DNA of 64,000 nt from Comamonadaceae bacterium G21597-S1 (GCA_027214345.1 JAPWHR010000009.1:225172-289171); one strand, 5' to 3'. Positions 1 to 8,936 are shown, counted from the first letter of the stretch. Translations and numbers: made by a program. The notes: a model not told the origin generated them from the sequence alone.

Positions 1-38
1 CAGTTCTCGATTACCGGGCGGCCAGCCTTAACGGCTGT

Positions 39-662
39 TCAGATTTCTGTCTGTTCGGAGATCTCCAAGGCGTCGTCCAGCTCGATGCCGAGGTACCTCA
101 CCGTCGACTCGGGTTTGGAATGGCCAAGCAGCAACTGAACGGCGCGAAGGTTCTTTAGGCGTCGATATATCAGCGTTGCCTTGGTCCGCCTCATCGAGTG
201 CGTGCCGTAGTCGGCCGGGTCAAGTCCGAGGGCTTGGATCCAGGTCTCGAGGATTCGGGCGTACTGCCGTGTTCCCAGGTGTGGCGAATCATGAATGCGA
301 CTGGGAAACACGAAGTCGTCAGACTTCAGCCCCGCTTGCCTGATCCATTTCTGTACGGCATCACGGGTCACAGGTGTAATCTCGAACTGTACCGGTCGCT
401 GGGTCTTGCGCTGCATCACCATCGCGCGAGATGCCACTTGATTACCGTGGCAGATGTCGCGAACTTTGAGACCGACGAGATCGCATCCGCGCAGCTTGCT
501 GTCGATTCCCAAATTGAAGAGCGCCAGTTCGCGCACCCGGTTCTCCGTCTGAAGGCGGACTCGGAGCGCCCAGATGTCTTTTACCTTGAACGGCGCCTTC
601 TGGCCGACGATCTTGCCCTTGTTCCACGGTTCGCCATGAACAGCATTGGCCAATGTTTCCAT
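39..662 (-). CDS. Tyrosine-type site-specific recombinase (orphan integrase)
   Basis: A 207-residue protein consisting almost only of a tyrosine recombinase catalytic domain. Visible active-site elements are an Arg in SKLRGCDL, a Lys in KTQRPVQF, the HxxR box HSMRRTK, the second His in LLGHSKPE and the Tyr nucleophile in STVRYLGI. The ATG at 662 (METLANAV) was chosen because homologues of this compact family begin there; the frame stays open to 785. It lacks the N-terminal SAM-like core-binding domain of XerC/D or phage integrases. No excisionase or cargo lies beside it. A close homologue lies at the right edge of the window in the same orientation. The family is common as solitary genes in Burkholderiales; its DNA target is not evident here. 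Confidence 0.88.
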   Translation of the reverse strand: METLANAVHGEPWNKGKIVGQKAPFKVKDIWALRVRLQTENRVRELALFNLGIDSKLRGCDLVGLKVRDICHGNQVASRAMVMQRKTQRPVQFEITPVTRDAVQKWIRQAGLKSDDFVFPSRIHDSPHLGTRQYARILETWIQALGLDPADYGTHSMRRTKATLIYRRLKNLRAVQLLLGHSKPESTVRYLGIELDDALEISEQTEI

Positions 663-970
663 GATGGTCTCCCATCGAGTTGAGGGCCAACATGAATGCG
701 CCACTATTTGCGTCTTGTGAATCGTCTGGTTCTGACGCCAGACGTCCGCTTCCTGGAACTGCGTCGGACGGTTGGTCCCGGCCATTCAGCAGCGCTTGTT
801 CCGTTACCGCCACTGGCACGTCATGGCAGGGAGCGGGTGCTCCCTGTCAGGCCGTCTACACCTGCATTCGACCCAAACCGGACGCATGAGGGCCTGGTCA
901 GAACCATTCAAAGCAACTGTTCCGATAGACTAAAAGAGCACCTTGAAGCCTCGTCGGAACACCGGGAAGC

Positions 971-1867
971 CTAAGCAGTGGCGTCGCGGTCAACCTTCGG
1001 CGGCCGCCCGAACTTACGGGTGTACTCCCGCGAGAACTGGGATGCACTTTCGTAGCCCACGCGGAAGGCGACATCGGAGACCTTCTGGTTCGAACTGCGC
1101 AAGGCCTCGCGGGCATGCAATAGTCGGAGTTCTTTCTGATACTGCAGCGGCGACGTTCCAGTGACAGCCTTGAAGTGCTCGAAAAAGGCTGAACTGCTCA
1201 TGGCTGCCCGCCGCGCAAGATCGCCGACAGCCAATGGGCGTGAGAGGTCGGTTTGTATGGCACGTGTGGCCTGGAAGATCCGGCTCGCAGAAGTCTCATG
1301 CCATAGCAACTTCTGCAACTGTTCGGCGTGCGGCCCCATCAAAAGGCGCGCATGAATCTCGCGGCGCGTGATCGGCGCCAGTAGGCGATGGGTGTCGTCA
1401 CGCTCGCATTGCTGGAGGTAGCGCAGAAGCGCGTCCTCCATCTCCAGCTTGGTGGGGCACAGTGAAATCGAGAACGCATCCTGTGCGCTGGCAACCAGCG
1501 GAGAAGTAACGCCCGGGGCGAGCGAGCGCAAGAGATCTATTTCGAGCGGTAACACCAGCGCGACGTAGGGGCGGTCTCTTGCCGCTTCTGTGATGCGCGA
1601 GACGACGGGGACCGTATGACTCACGAGAAGCGACTGGCCGTCGGCCACATTCAGGGTCTTGGCCTGGGTTCCGACCTCCTTGGCCCCCTGCAGAACGAGG
1701 CACAGCAGTGGGCGATACACAGTGGCGTCCTGCCCGGTCGTCGCAGTGAGTCGCAGCATGTGGACGCCACTCGGCGCATGGGCAAATGAGCCCTGAACCA
1801 CACCTGCCTGATCCAGCAGTGTGGACACTCGGTCCAACAACGCCTGAGTGTTCACGGAATCTCCCAT
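971..1867 (-). CDS. AraC-family transcriptional regulator
   Basis: 298 residues. The N-terminal two thirds match the AraC_N effector domain typical of regulators beside short-chain dehydrogenase genes. Residues about 195-295 form the paired helix-turn-helix DNA-binding domain: LARRAAMSSSAFFEHFK in the first HTH and SDVAFRVGYESASQFSREY in the second. It is divergent from two SDR genes with 145 bp between the starts, so it most likely controls them and itself from that interval. The inducer cannot be deduced; proteins of this subgroup often respond to small electrophiles or xenobiotics, which is family knowledge only. Confidence 0.9.
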   Translation of the reverse strand: MGDSVNTQALLDRVSTLLDQAGVVQGSFAHAPSGVHMLRLTATTGQDATVYRPLLCLVLQGAKEVGTQAKTLNVADGQSLLVSHTVPVVSRITEAARDRPYVALVLPLEIDLLRSLAPGVTSPLVASAQDAFSISLCPTKLEMEDALLRYLQQCERDDTHRLLAPITRREIHARLLMGPHAEQLQKLLWHETSASRIFQATRAIQTDLSRPLAVGDLARRAAMSSSAFFEHFKAVTGTSPLQYQKELRLLHAREALRSSNQKVSDVAFRVGYESASQFSREYTRKFGRPPKVDRDATA

Positions 1868-1894
1868 GCATGAGGTTGTAGCACATGCGATCGA

Positions 1895-1907
1895 TCAGCT
1901 TAGCTGA
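1895..1907. promoter_or_regulatory. Palindrome in the araC/SDR divergent intergenic region
   Basis: TCAGCTTAGCTGA is a perfect inverted repeat of 6-nt arms around one T. It lies 28 bp upstream of the AraC regulator start, in the shared promoter interval. Its position fits an operator, but AraC proteins usually bind direct repeats, so the link to the regulator is inference. Confidence 0.3.
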
Positions 1908-2012
1908 AGCCCCTGTGAATCGGAGGATCAGGCAAGAAAGCAGGCGGTTTAGGAATGAAAGTTCGAGCTTGCCGACGTATTGTTGAAACATTGAGTTTCA
2001 AGGATAGACACC

Positions 2013-2882
2013 ATGGCAAAGATCTTCATCACGGGCGCTGCGGGTGGCTTTGGCCTGCCCACGGCGCTGGCACTTCTGGACAAGGGCCACGCGGTTGCAG
2101 GCAGCGTGCGCCATCGCAGTGGCAAGAACGCTTCGATAGCAGCCACGCTCGAATCAGCAGGCGCGCACTTGGTCGAGATGGATGTGACTGATTCAGCCAG
2201 CACCGACCTGGGAGTGGCGAAAGCAGTGACGCTACTGGGTGGCCTCGACGTCCTGTTCAACAACGCCGGCATCGGGGCCTACGGCATCCAGGAGTTGATG
2301 TCGGCCGATGAGATGGCGCGGGTATTCGACGTCAATGTAATGGGCGTTCAGCGCGTCATGCGAGCTGCGCTGCCGCACCTGCGCGAGCAGGGGCGCGGCA
2401 CAGTGATCTACACCTCCAGCCTGATCGGTCGGATCGCGATGCCCTTCTACGGCACCTATTCGGCCTCCAAGTGGGCGCTGGAAGCGATCGCAGAGTGCTA
2501 CCGGACGGAGTTGTCGGGCTTCGGCATCGAGTCGTGTATCGTCGAGCCCGGCGCGATGCCCACTGCCTTCTTCGAAGGTATGGTGACGCCTGACGATCCT
2601 GCGCGGGAAACCCAGTATGGCGAGTTCGCCCAAGTGCCCGGGGTATCGGCGCAAGGTCTAGCACAAATGCTCGAGTCCATCCCGGCTCAGCGGCCACAGC
2701 GCATTTCTGAGGCTGTTGTGGCGCTGCTGGACATGCCGTTCGGGAAGAAGCCGTTTCGCATGGTCGTAGACCACACGGGAGTCGGGCCCGAGATCGAGCG
2801 TTACAACCGGGCGCTTCACGACGTGACACACACTGTCATGAAGAATTTCGGCATCGAGCAGATGCTCACCTTGAACGCATGA
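2013..2882 (+). CDS. Short-chain dehydrogenase/reductase (SDR)
   Basis: 289 residues with a classical SDR fold. The cofactor loop TGAAGGFG is at residues 7-14, the structural NNAG is in LFNNAGIGAYG, the catalytic Ser is in YTSSLIGR and the YxxxK pair is in YGTYSASKWALE. The region after the catalytic Lys carries the PGAMPTAF substrate-loop signature. It is the first gene of a two-gene unit with a 13-bp gap to the next SDR and is divergent from an AraC regulator. It is probably cytosolic and NAD(P)-dependent; the substrate is unknown. Confidence 0.88.
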   Translation: MAKIFITGAAGGFGLPTALALLDKGHAVAGSVRHRSGKNASIAATLESAGAHLVEMDVTDSASTDLGVAKAVTLLGGLDVLFNNAGIGAYGIQELMSADEMARVFDVNVMGVQRVMRAALPHLREQGRGTVIYTSSLIGRIAMPFYGTYSASKWALEAIAECYRTELSGFGIESCIVEPGAMPTAFFEGMVTPDDPARETQYGEFAQVPGVSAQGLAQMLESIPAQRPQRISEAVVALLDMPFGKKPFRMVVDHTGVGPEIERYNRALHDVTHTVMKNFGIEQMLTLNA

Positions 2883-2895
2883 TAGGAGTCCGCTC

Positions 2896-3708
2896 ATGAA
2901 AACCATCTTGATCACTGGCGCATCTTCAGGCATCGGCAAGGCCTCGGCGCTGCGGTTTCAGTCCGAGGGCTGGAACGTGGTCGCCACGATGCGTGACCCA
3001 TCGGCCGGACATGAGCTCGAACGGCTGGACCGGGTTGCGGTCGCCCGGCTCGATGTGACAGACGCGGCGACGATCGATGCCGCCATCGCCACGGCCGTGG
3101 ACCGCTACGGCCGAATCGACGTGCTTGTGAACAATGCCGGCTATGGCGCGTATGGCCCGCTCGAAGCCTTTTCGACCGAGCGTATCCGTCGGCAGTTTGA
3201 CACCAACGTCATCGGTCTGCTGGATGTGACGAAGGCCGTACTTCCACACATGCGGGCGAACCGGTCGGGCACGATTGTCAACATCTCGTCTATTGGCGGA
3301 CAGATGACCTTTCCGCTGGGAACGCTTTATCACGGGACCAAGTTCGCCGTGGAGGGTCTGTCCGAGGCGTTGCACTACGAACTCGAGCCGCTGGGCATCC
3401 GGGTGAGGCTCGTGGAACCCGGCATGATCAAGACGAACTTCGGCGGCCGCTCGTTCGACTTCGCGATGGAGGAGCGCCTGTCCGACTACGCCCCCACGGT
3501 CGAGGCGATGGGGCGCTTGTTCGGCAAGCTGGCCAACGATCCGTCACCGCCCGAGGTCGTCGCCGAGGTGGTGTGGACGGCGGCCAACGAAGCCGGGGAT
3601 CGCCTTCGCTACCGCGCTGGAGCAGACGCCCAACGCCTGCTCGATGATCGAAAGCTCCAGGACGACGCGGCCTTCATCGGCAGTCTGAAGGCGTTGATGA
3701 AAGGCTGA
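2896..3708 (+). CDS. Short-chain dehydrogenase/reductase (SDR), second of pair
   Basis: 270 residues. The motifs in order are TGASSGIG near residue 7 (Rossmann glycine loop), VNNAGYGAYG, NISSIGGQ with the catalytic Ser, and YHGTKFAVEGLSE with the Tyr-Lys pair. It is clearly a paralogue of the gene immediately upstream and closer to the common SDR family oxidoreductase type. The start ATG at 2896 follows the Shine-Dalgarno-like ATAGGAGTC. It is co-transcribed with the first SDR and presumably controlled by the divergent AraC protein. The two may act on related carbonyl substrates or form a heteromer; neither is proven. Confidence 0.9.
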   Translation: MKTILITGASSGIGKASALRFQSEGWNVVATMRDPSAGHELERLDRVAVARLDVTDAATIDAAIATAVDRYGRIDVLVNNAGYGAYGPLEAFSTERIRRQFDTNVIGLLDVTKAVLPHMRANRSGTIVNISSIGGQMTFPLGTLYHGTKFAVEGLSEALHYELEPLGIRVRLVEPGMIKTNFGGRSFDFAMEERLSDYAPTVEAMGRLFGKLANDPSPPEVVAEVVWTAANEAGDRLRYRAGADAQRLLDDRKLQDDAAFIGSLKALMKG

Positions 3709-3719
3709 CGCACGCCATA

Positions 3720-3737
3720 GGCAGCACTAATGCTGCC
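3720..3737 (+). terminator. Stem-loop after the SDR pair
   Basis: GGCAGCA-CTAA-TGCTGCC forms a perfect 7-bp stem with a 4-nt loop, 11 nt after the SDR stop codon. No T-run follows, so it is at best a weak or Rho-assisted terminator or an mRNA 3' stabiliser. Confidence 0.35.
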
Positions 3738-4095
3738 GTTCGCCGCTGACTGCTCTTGGCCGGCAGGGTGAATTCGCCATGTCGAATTGGGGACCCGCTT
3801 TCGCAGCGAAGCCGCCCCACAAGTCCACGCGGCCAGTACCTGGAACGGCTGGGAAGCGTCAACTCGTTGCTGGCGGGAGCAGTCGCTGGCCAAGCCTCGC
3901 CACTGGCTGAACAACGCGCAACCTGCTGACAGACAGTGAACGTCAGCTTCAGATACGAGCGGACACCTGCCCCAAAACCCGGTCAACGTCAGGTATAGGT
4001 TGCCGCAGTCGTTCAAAACCCAAATCTGTGCGTCCGCACCCAGTCTGATCCAGCCACCGACCGTTCCCCCCTCCGCCCCGCCCACCCCCACCCCT

Positions 4096-4340
4096 GCTGC
4101 GAAGGCCCGCGGGGCCCCTGCGGGGCGCGCCTCTGTGGCGCCGAGGAGCGCAGGGCTTGCGCCTCGCGCGAAGCGCGTTCGTCATCATTCTCATCGCGCT
4201 TGTCTGAACGGAGCGCCCGCCGGGCGCGTAGTGAGTTGCGCGATGCAGGCGCAAGACCGAGCACCACAGGGCAGTCGGCGCGTTCAGCGTCCGACCGCCA
4301 CAGTGAAGCGCCACGCAGGGGCCCCGCGGGCCTTCGCAGC
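4096..4340. repeat. 245-nt imperfect inverted repeat with 27-bp perfect arms
   Basis: The outermost 27 nt (4096-4122) are the exact reverse complement of 4314-4340. The complementarity continues inward imperfectly, for about 15 of the next 19 positions, and again around CTTGCGCCT on the left against AGGCGCAAG on the right. The centre holds another small palindrome, GCGCCCGCCGGGCGC. A transcript would fold into a long branched hairpin. It is not inside a gene and no transposase is adjacent. It could be a non-autonomous MITE-like element, a structured RNA or a strong transcriptional barrier. Confidence 0.7.
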
Positions 4341-4452
4341 GCGTGTACCACGGCCGCCACATCGATCTCGAAACCGGCACTTCAGGATCCCCGGTAGACC
4401 GCCTTCACATCGCTCCGCGACAATCGGCCCGCAACAGTCGCGACCACCACCA

Positions 4453-4932
4453 ATGAACACCCCACGCGATGGCTTTACGTTGATCGAACTGCTGGTCGTC
4501 GTCACCGTCATCAGCATCCTGGCGCTGATGGCCCTGCCGATCTACTACAGCAAGCTGATCCGGGACCAGATCGTCGAAGGCAGTGCCCTGGCCAACCTGG
4601 CGAAGGGGCCCGTCGCCGCCCGATGGGCTGCCGACAAGACCTTCCCCGTTGACAACGCCGCCGCAGCCCTGCCGGCGGCCGAGCTGATCGTGGGCAATGT
4701 GGTGCGTGCCGTCACGGTGCAGGGCGGCGCGATCCACATCACCTTTGGCAACCGTGCCCACGGCACGCTCAAGGACAAGACCCTGTCGCTGCGCCCCGCG
4801 GTCGTCGAAGAGGCCCCGGTCGTGCCGGTCGCGTGGGTCTGTGGATTTGCGTCCGGCCCGGACAAGATGACCGTCATGGGTCAGAACCGCACCGATATTC
4901 CCAAGGAGAATCTGCCGCTCAACTGCCGGTGA
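4453..4932 (+). CDS. Type IV pilin-like protein (prepilin N-methylation motif)
   Basis: 159 residues. The N-terminus is a textbook prepilin leader: a short basic leader ending in Gly, then FTLIELLVVVTVISILALMA, with the processing site between Gly8 and Phe9 and the conserved Glu5 of the mature protein. After the hydrophobic helix comes a small globular domain. Two cysteines near the C-terminus (VCGF and LNCR) could close a disulfide loop as in major pilins. The start was placed at the ATG giving the canonical leader; the frame is open further upstream. No pilus assembly genes are adjacent, so it depends on machinery encoded elsewhere. It could equally be a pseudopilin or minor pilin. Confidence 0.85.
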   Translation: MNTPRDGFTLIELLVVVTVISILALMALPIYYSKLIRDQIVEGSALANLAKGPVAARWAADKTFPVDNAAAALPAAELIVGNVVRAVTVQGGAIHITFGNRAHGTLKDKTLSLRPAVVEEAPVVPVAWVCGFASGPDKMTVMGQNRTDIPKENLPLNCR

Positions 4933-4980
4933 GCCGGGAGGGCACCTCAGTCTTTTACCGCGCGCGTGGAGCAGAACCGC

Positions 4981-6435
4981 TCAGACCGACCGGCTGCGCG
5001 CCAACGGCGGATTGCGTGAGAAATACCCTTCGATGCCCCGGATCAGCGCATCTGCCAGCGTCTGCAGGTATTTCTCGTCGTTGAGCTTGGCTTCTTCTTC
5101 CGGGTTGCTGATGAAGGCCGCCTCGACCAGCACGCTGGGAATGTCGGGCGCCTTGAGCACGGCAAAACCCGCCTGCTCGACGCGGGGCTTGTGCAGCTTG
5201 CCGATGCGGCCGATCTCGCCGAGCATGGCGCTGCCCAGTTTCAGGCTGTCGTTGATCTGGGCCGTGGTGCTCATGTCGAGCATGGCGCGTTGCACCGCCT
5301 CGTCGCGCGAGGCCACGTTCAGGCCGCCGATCAGGTCGGCCTTGTTTTCCTTGTCGGCCATCCAGCGCGCGGCGCTGCTCGAGGCGCCGTTCTGGCTCAG
5401 CGCGAACACGCTGGCGCCCTGGGGGCGGGGCGTGTAGAAGGCGTCGGCATGCAGGCTGACGAACAGGTCGGCCTGCACGCGGCGGGCCTTCTGCACCCGC
5501 ACGTGCAGCGGCACGAAGAAGTCGGCGTCGCGCGTCAGGTAGGCACGCATCGCGTTGCCGCCCACCGTCATGCCGTTGATGCGCTCGCGCAGCTTGTGCG
5601 CCAGCCGCAGCACCACGTCCTTCTCGCGGGTGCCGTTCGGCCCGATCGCGCCCGGGTCCTCGCCGCCGTGGCCGGGGTCGAGCGCGATGATGATCAGGCG
5701 GTCGGTCCGGTCCGGCTCGGCCGGGGCCGGCCGAGGTGGTGGTGTTGGCGCCGGCGTGGCGGCGACGGCCGGTGCGCCAGGGCGGGTCGGCGCGGTCGGC
5801 ACTCCCAGCAGCAGCGCTGCCGGGTCGCGGGTGCCGCTGCTGCCGTTGCGCTGCGCGATCAGGTCGCCCAGCGGATCTGCCGCCGGTGCCGTGGGCACGA
5901 AGGGAGGCGGTGCCGACGGCGCGGTCACCGAGGCCACGGCCGGAGCCGGGCTGCCCGGGCTTGGCGCCGGCGACGGGCCGATACGTTCGGCGATCAGCGT
6001 CTCCAGCGGGTCGGCCACCTTGCTCGGATACAGGTCCAGCACCAGCCGATGCTGGTAGGCGGACACCGGCAACAGATTGAACACCTGCGGCCGCGCGTCC
6101 TGCTTGAGGTCGAGCACCAGGCGCACGACGCCGGGCGCGAACTGGCCCACGCGGATGCCCTGGATGTTCGGGTCGTCGGCGCGCACCTTGGCCACCAGCT
6201 CGCGCAGCGCCGGATTCAATTCGATGCCTTCGATGTCCACCGCCAGCCGGGGCGGGTTGGCCACGAACAGCTGGCTGGTGTTCAGCGCGCCGTCGGACTC
6301 GATGGTCACGCGCGAATAGTCCGGTGCCGGCCAGACCCGCACCGCCAGGATGGTCGCGCCACGCGCGATCTGGGCCGCGCCCAGCAGCAGCACCAGCGTG
6401 CCCGATTGCAGCAGGTCGCGCCGCTTCATCGTCAT
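4981..6435 (-). CDS. amiC: N-acetylmuramoyl-L-alanine amidase (AmiC type)
   Basis: 484 residues. It removes stem peptides from peptidoglycan during daughter-cell separation in the periplasm. The N-terminus has a twin-arginine-type signal (MKRRDLLQ followed by a hydrophobic stretch ending ARGA), then an AMIN localisation domain (about residues 28-135), a Pro/Ala-rich linker and a C-terminal Amidase_3 domain. The zinc-ligand and catalytic motifs are DPGHGGEDPG, GTREKDVVL, SLHADAF and LVEAAFISNPEEE. The ATG at 6435 overlaps the tsaE stop as ATGA, so the pair is translationally coupled; the longer open frame upstream is not the gene. The tsaE-amiC order is common in proteobacteria. Confidence 0.93.
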   Translation of the reverse strand: MTMKRRDLLQSGTLVLLLGAAQIARGATILAVRVWPAPDYSRVTIESDGALNTSQLFVANPPRLAVDIEGIELNPALRELVAKVRADDPNIQGIRVGQFAPGVVRLVLDLKQDARPQVFNLLPVSAYQHRLVLDLYPSKVADPLETLIAERIGPSPAPSPGSPAPAVASVTAPSAPPPFVPTAPAADPLGDLIAQRNGSSGTRDPAALLLGVPTAPTRPGAPAVAATPAPTPPPRPAPAEPDRTDRLIIIALDPGHGGEDPGAIGPNGTREKDVVLRLAHKLRERINGMTVGGNAMRAYLTRDADFFVPLHVRVQKARRVQADLFVSLHADAFYTPRPQGASVFALSQNGASSSAARWMADKENKADLIGGLNVASRDEAVQRAMLDMSTTAQINDSLKLGSAMLGEIGRIGKLHKPRVEQAGFAVLKAPDIPSVLVEAAFISNPEEEAKLNDEKYLQTLADALIRGIEGYFSRNPPLARSRSV

Positions 6436-6926
6436 GCCGGGCACACCGCGGCCAGCAGGGCCGCGCCGGTCGGGGTCTGTGCGATCAGGCGCACCACTCG
6501 GGCGTCGTTGTCGGCCTGCACATCGATGTGCAACGCCAGGTCGGCCATCGGCAACATGCCGTGGGCCTTTTCCGGCCATTCGGCCAGCTTGAGCCCGCTG
6601 CTGGCGAAGATGTCGCGGAAACCCGCGTCTTCCCACTCCTGCGGATCGTTGAAGCGGTAGAAGTCGAAATGCCAGATCGCCAGCGGCTGGTCCGCGGTCG
6701 GCGTACGGGCGAGTTCATACGGTTCGACCACCGCATAGGTCGGGCTCTTGATGCGGCCCTGCACGCCCAGGGCCTGCAGCAGGTAGCGCACGAAACTGGT
6801 CTTGCCGGCGCCCAGGTCGCCATGCAGTTCGATGAAGCAGTTCGCCAGCGCCGGCTGCTGCGCCAGCGAGGTGGCGAACAGGCGCGTGGCGGCCTCGTCG
6901 CTCCAGACAAGGCTTTTTACAATCAG
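6432..6926 (-). CDS. tsaE: tRNA threonylcarbamoyladenosine biosynthesis ATPase TsaE
   Basis: About 164 residues. It is the ATPase that supports TsaB/TsaD in making t6A37 on ANN-decoding tRNAs. The P-loop is GDLGAGKTSF, and the family blocks KSPTYAVVEPYE, HFDFYRF and LAEWPEKA are present. The start is unclear: the only nearby in-frame options are CTG at 6926, ATT at 6923, or TTG at 6962, which would run into queG; no ATG is available in the expected place. I give the CTG because family members begin 8-12 residues before the WSDEAAT block. It is divergent from queG with almost no intergenic space and overlaps amiC by 4 nt. Confidence 0.85.
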   Translation of the reverse strand: MIVKSLVWSDEAATRLFATSLAQQPALANCFIELHGDLGAGKTSFVRYLLQALGVQGRIKSPTYAVVEPYELARTPTADQPLAIWHFDFYRFNDPQEWEDAGFRDIFASSGLKLAEWPEKAHGMLPMADLALHIDVQADNDARVVRLIAQTPTGAALLAAVCPA

Positions 6927-6929
6927 GGG

Positions 6930-8045
6930 GTGAACAACATCACCCGTGGCTTGGTCGATCAAGGTCAATTGGTTTCCCGCATCAGCCGCTGGGGGCAGGA
7001 ACTCGGATTCGCCCAGATCGGCTTCAGTTCCATCGAACTGTCCGACGCAGAACCGGGCTTGCTGGCGTGGTTGGAGCAGGGCTTTCACGGCGATATGGCA
7101 TACATGGCGGCGCATGGACTCAAACGTGCCCGACCGGATGAACTCGTGCCTGGCACAGTGACTGTGCTGACCGCCCGCTTGAACTATTTGACCACAGCGG
7201 ATGCGGATGACGCCCGTTCCTGGCAGGCAATCGAGTTCGATCGTCTCCATCGCGCAACAGAAGGCGTGATCTCGCTGTATGCGCGGGGCCGCGACTACCA
7301 CAAGGTGCTGCGCCAACGGCTGGCGCAACTGGCCGAACGCATCGCGCAGGAGGTGGGAGAACTCGGCTACCGCGTGTTCACCGACTCCGCCCCGGTGCTC
7401 GAGGTCGAACTGGCCACGCGCAGCGGCCAGGGCTGGCGCGGCAAACACACGCTGGTGCTCAACCGCGAGGCCGGCTCGATGTTTTTCCTGGGCGAAATCT
7501 ACCTCGACCTGGCGCTGCCGCCGACCGATCCGGTCGCCAACCATTGCGGAAGTTGCAAGGCCTGTATCGATGTGTGTCCGACCCAGGCCATCATCGCGCC
7601 GTACCGGCTCGATGCGCGGCGCTGCATCTCCTACCTGACGATCGAACACCCCGGCTCCATCGACGAGGCCTTGCGGCCGCTGATGGGCAACCGCATCTAC
7701 GGCTGCGACGACTGCCAGCTGGCCTGCCCGTGGAACAAGTTCGCGCAGCCCTGCGCCGTGCCCGATTTCGCGCCGCGCCAGGGGCTGGTCGGCGCCGACC
7801 TGGTCGCGTTGTTCGGCTGGAGCGAGGCGCAGTTCCTGCAGCGCCTGGAGGGCAGCCCGATCCGGCGCATCGGCCATGTGCGCTGGTTGCGCAACATCGC
7901 GATCGCCCTGGGCAATGCGCTGGCCGCCGCGCCCGACCCGCGGATCGTGCATGCGCTGCGCCAGCGCGCGGACGATCCGAGCCCGCTGGTGCGCGAACAT
8001 GTGGCCTGGGCCTTGGGCTACCATAGTGCCAGGCATCCCGAATGA
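6930..8045 (+). CDS. queG: Epoxyqueuosine reductase QueG
   Basis: 371 residues. It catalyses the last step of queuosine synthesis, reducing epoxyqueuosine in tRNA with cobalamin and two [4Fe-4S] clusters. Cluster cysteines are clear: CGSCKACIDVCPTQAI and CDDCQLACPWNKFA, with CISYLTIEHPG between them. The N-terminal DUF1730-type region and a C-terminal HEAT-like tail (RADDPSPLVREHVAWALGYH) are also present. The GTG at 6930 follows CAGGGG; TTG codons at 6951 and 6969 are alternatives. A TACAAT box at 6918-6923 could be its -10 element. The stop overlaps the next gene by 4 nt (ATGA). Confidence 0.93.
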   Translation: MNNITRGLVDQGQLVSRISRWGQELGFAQIGFSSIELSDAEPGLLAWLEQGFHGDMAYMAAHGLKRARPDELVPGTVTVLTARLNYLTTADADDARSWQAIEFDRLHRATEGVISLYARGRDYHKVLRQRLAQLAERIAQEVGELGYRVFTDSAPVLEVELATRSGQGWRGKHTLVLNREAGSMFFLGEIYLDLALPPTDPVANHCGSCKACIDVCPTQAIIAPYRLDARRCISYLTIEHPGSIDEALRPLMGNRIYGCDDCQLACPWNKFAQPCAVPDFAPRQGLVGADLVALFGWSEAQFLQRLEGSPIRRIGHVRWLRNIAIALGNALAAAPDPRIVHALRQRADDPSPLVREHVAWALGYHSARHPE

Positions 8046-8890
8046 CCCGTCGCCAGCGGGTCGCCCCCTCTGACACGACCCGCATGCGACTGCTCATCAT
8101 CGACCCCCAGAACGACTTCATGGACCTGCCCGATGCGGCCTTGCCGGTGCCCGGTGCGCAGGCGGACATGCATCGCCTGGCCGGGCTCATCGATGCCTTG
8201 TCGGCGCAGATCGACGACATCGTCGTCACGCTCGACTCGCATGCCGGTTACGGCATCGAACGCACCACATTCTGGGTCGATGCCGATGGCGCGCCGGTCG
8301 CCCCGTTCACCGCCATCACCGCCGCCGACGCGCAGGCCGGCCGCTTCCGCCCGCGCGACGGCGCCCGCGCGGACGAGGTGCTGGCCTACCTGCGGGCGCT
8401 CGAAGCCGATGGCGAACGCACGCTGGTCGTGTGGCCGGTGCATTGCGTGCTCGGCAGCTGGGGCCACAACATCGAACCCGTGCTGGCCGCCAGCATCGCG
8501 CGCTGGGAACAGGCGCGCGCCCGGGCCTGCGACAAGGTGGTCAAGGGCCTGAACCCGATGACCGAGCAATACAGCGCCTTTCGCGCCGACGTGCCACGCG
8601 CCGACGATGCACGCACCCAGCTCAACGTGCCGTTGTTGCAGCGGCTGGCGCAGGGTGACGATGTGCTGGTGGTCGCCGGCGAGGCCGCCAGCCACTGCGT
8701 GGCCGCGTCCGGCCAGGACATGCTGGCGCAGTGGGACGCAGCGCGGCTGCACAACACGGTGTTCCTGACCGACTGCATGAGCCCGGTGCCGGGTTTCGAG
8801 TCCGCCGCGCAGGAATTCCTGCAACAGCTGCAGAATGCCGGCGTGTCGTGCCGCAGCGCGGCCGAACTCGTCGCCGCGCCGCGCGCGTGA
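8042..8890 (+). CDS. Isochorismatase-fold cysteine hydrolase (nicotinamidase-like)
   Basis: 282 residues. The catalytic triad of the nicotinamidase/isochorismatase superfamily is visible: Asp in IDPQNDFM, Lys in DKVVKGLNP and the nucleophilic Cys in EAASHCVAAS. A possible metal site is DSHAG. It is longer than ordinary PncA (about 210 residues) owing to insertions around residues 60-120, so nicotinamide is a guess and another amide is possible. It starts inside the queG stop codon (ATGA), which implies translational coupling, but no functional link with queuosine is known. Confidence 0.82.
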   Translation: MTRRQRVAPSDTTRMRLLIIDPQNDFMDLPDAALPVPGAQADMHRLAGLIDALSAQIDDIVVTLDSHAGYGIERTTFWVDADGAPVAPFTAITAADAQAGRFRPRDGARADEVLAYLRALEADGERTLVVWPVHCVLGSWGHNIEPVLAASIARWEQARARACDKVVKGLNPMTEQYSAFRADVPRADDARTQLNVPLLQRLAQGDDVLVVAGEAASHCVAASGQDMLAQWDAARLHNTVFLTDCMSPVPGFESAAQEFLQQLQNAGVSCRSAAELVAAPRA

Positions 8891-8936
8891 AGCAGGCCAT
8901 GCGCTGCCACCGGCAAGCAACGCCCCCGCCGCCCTG

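Larger units (their letters stand above)
3709..4452. other. Non-coding stretch with hairpin and large inverted repeat
   Basis: 744 bp between the second SDR and the pilin-like gene. Open frames here show no convincing protein features. It holds a small stem-loop just after the SDR stop (3720-3737) and a long imperfect inverted repeat (4096-4340), both listed separately. The rest shows no recognisable gene remnant. Confidence 0.6.

Noticed and set aside
6436..6636. Long N-terminal extension of the AmiC open frame
   Set aside because: It overlaps tsaE out of frame and lacks family similarity; a Tat signal starts at the ATG coupled to the tsaE stop.
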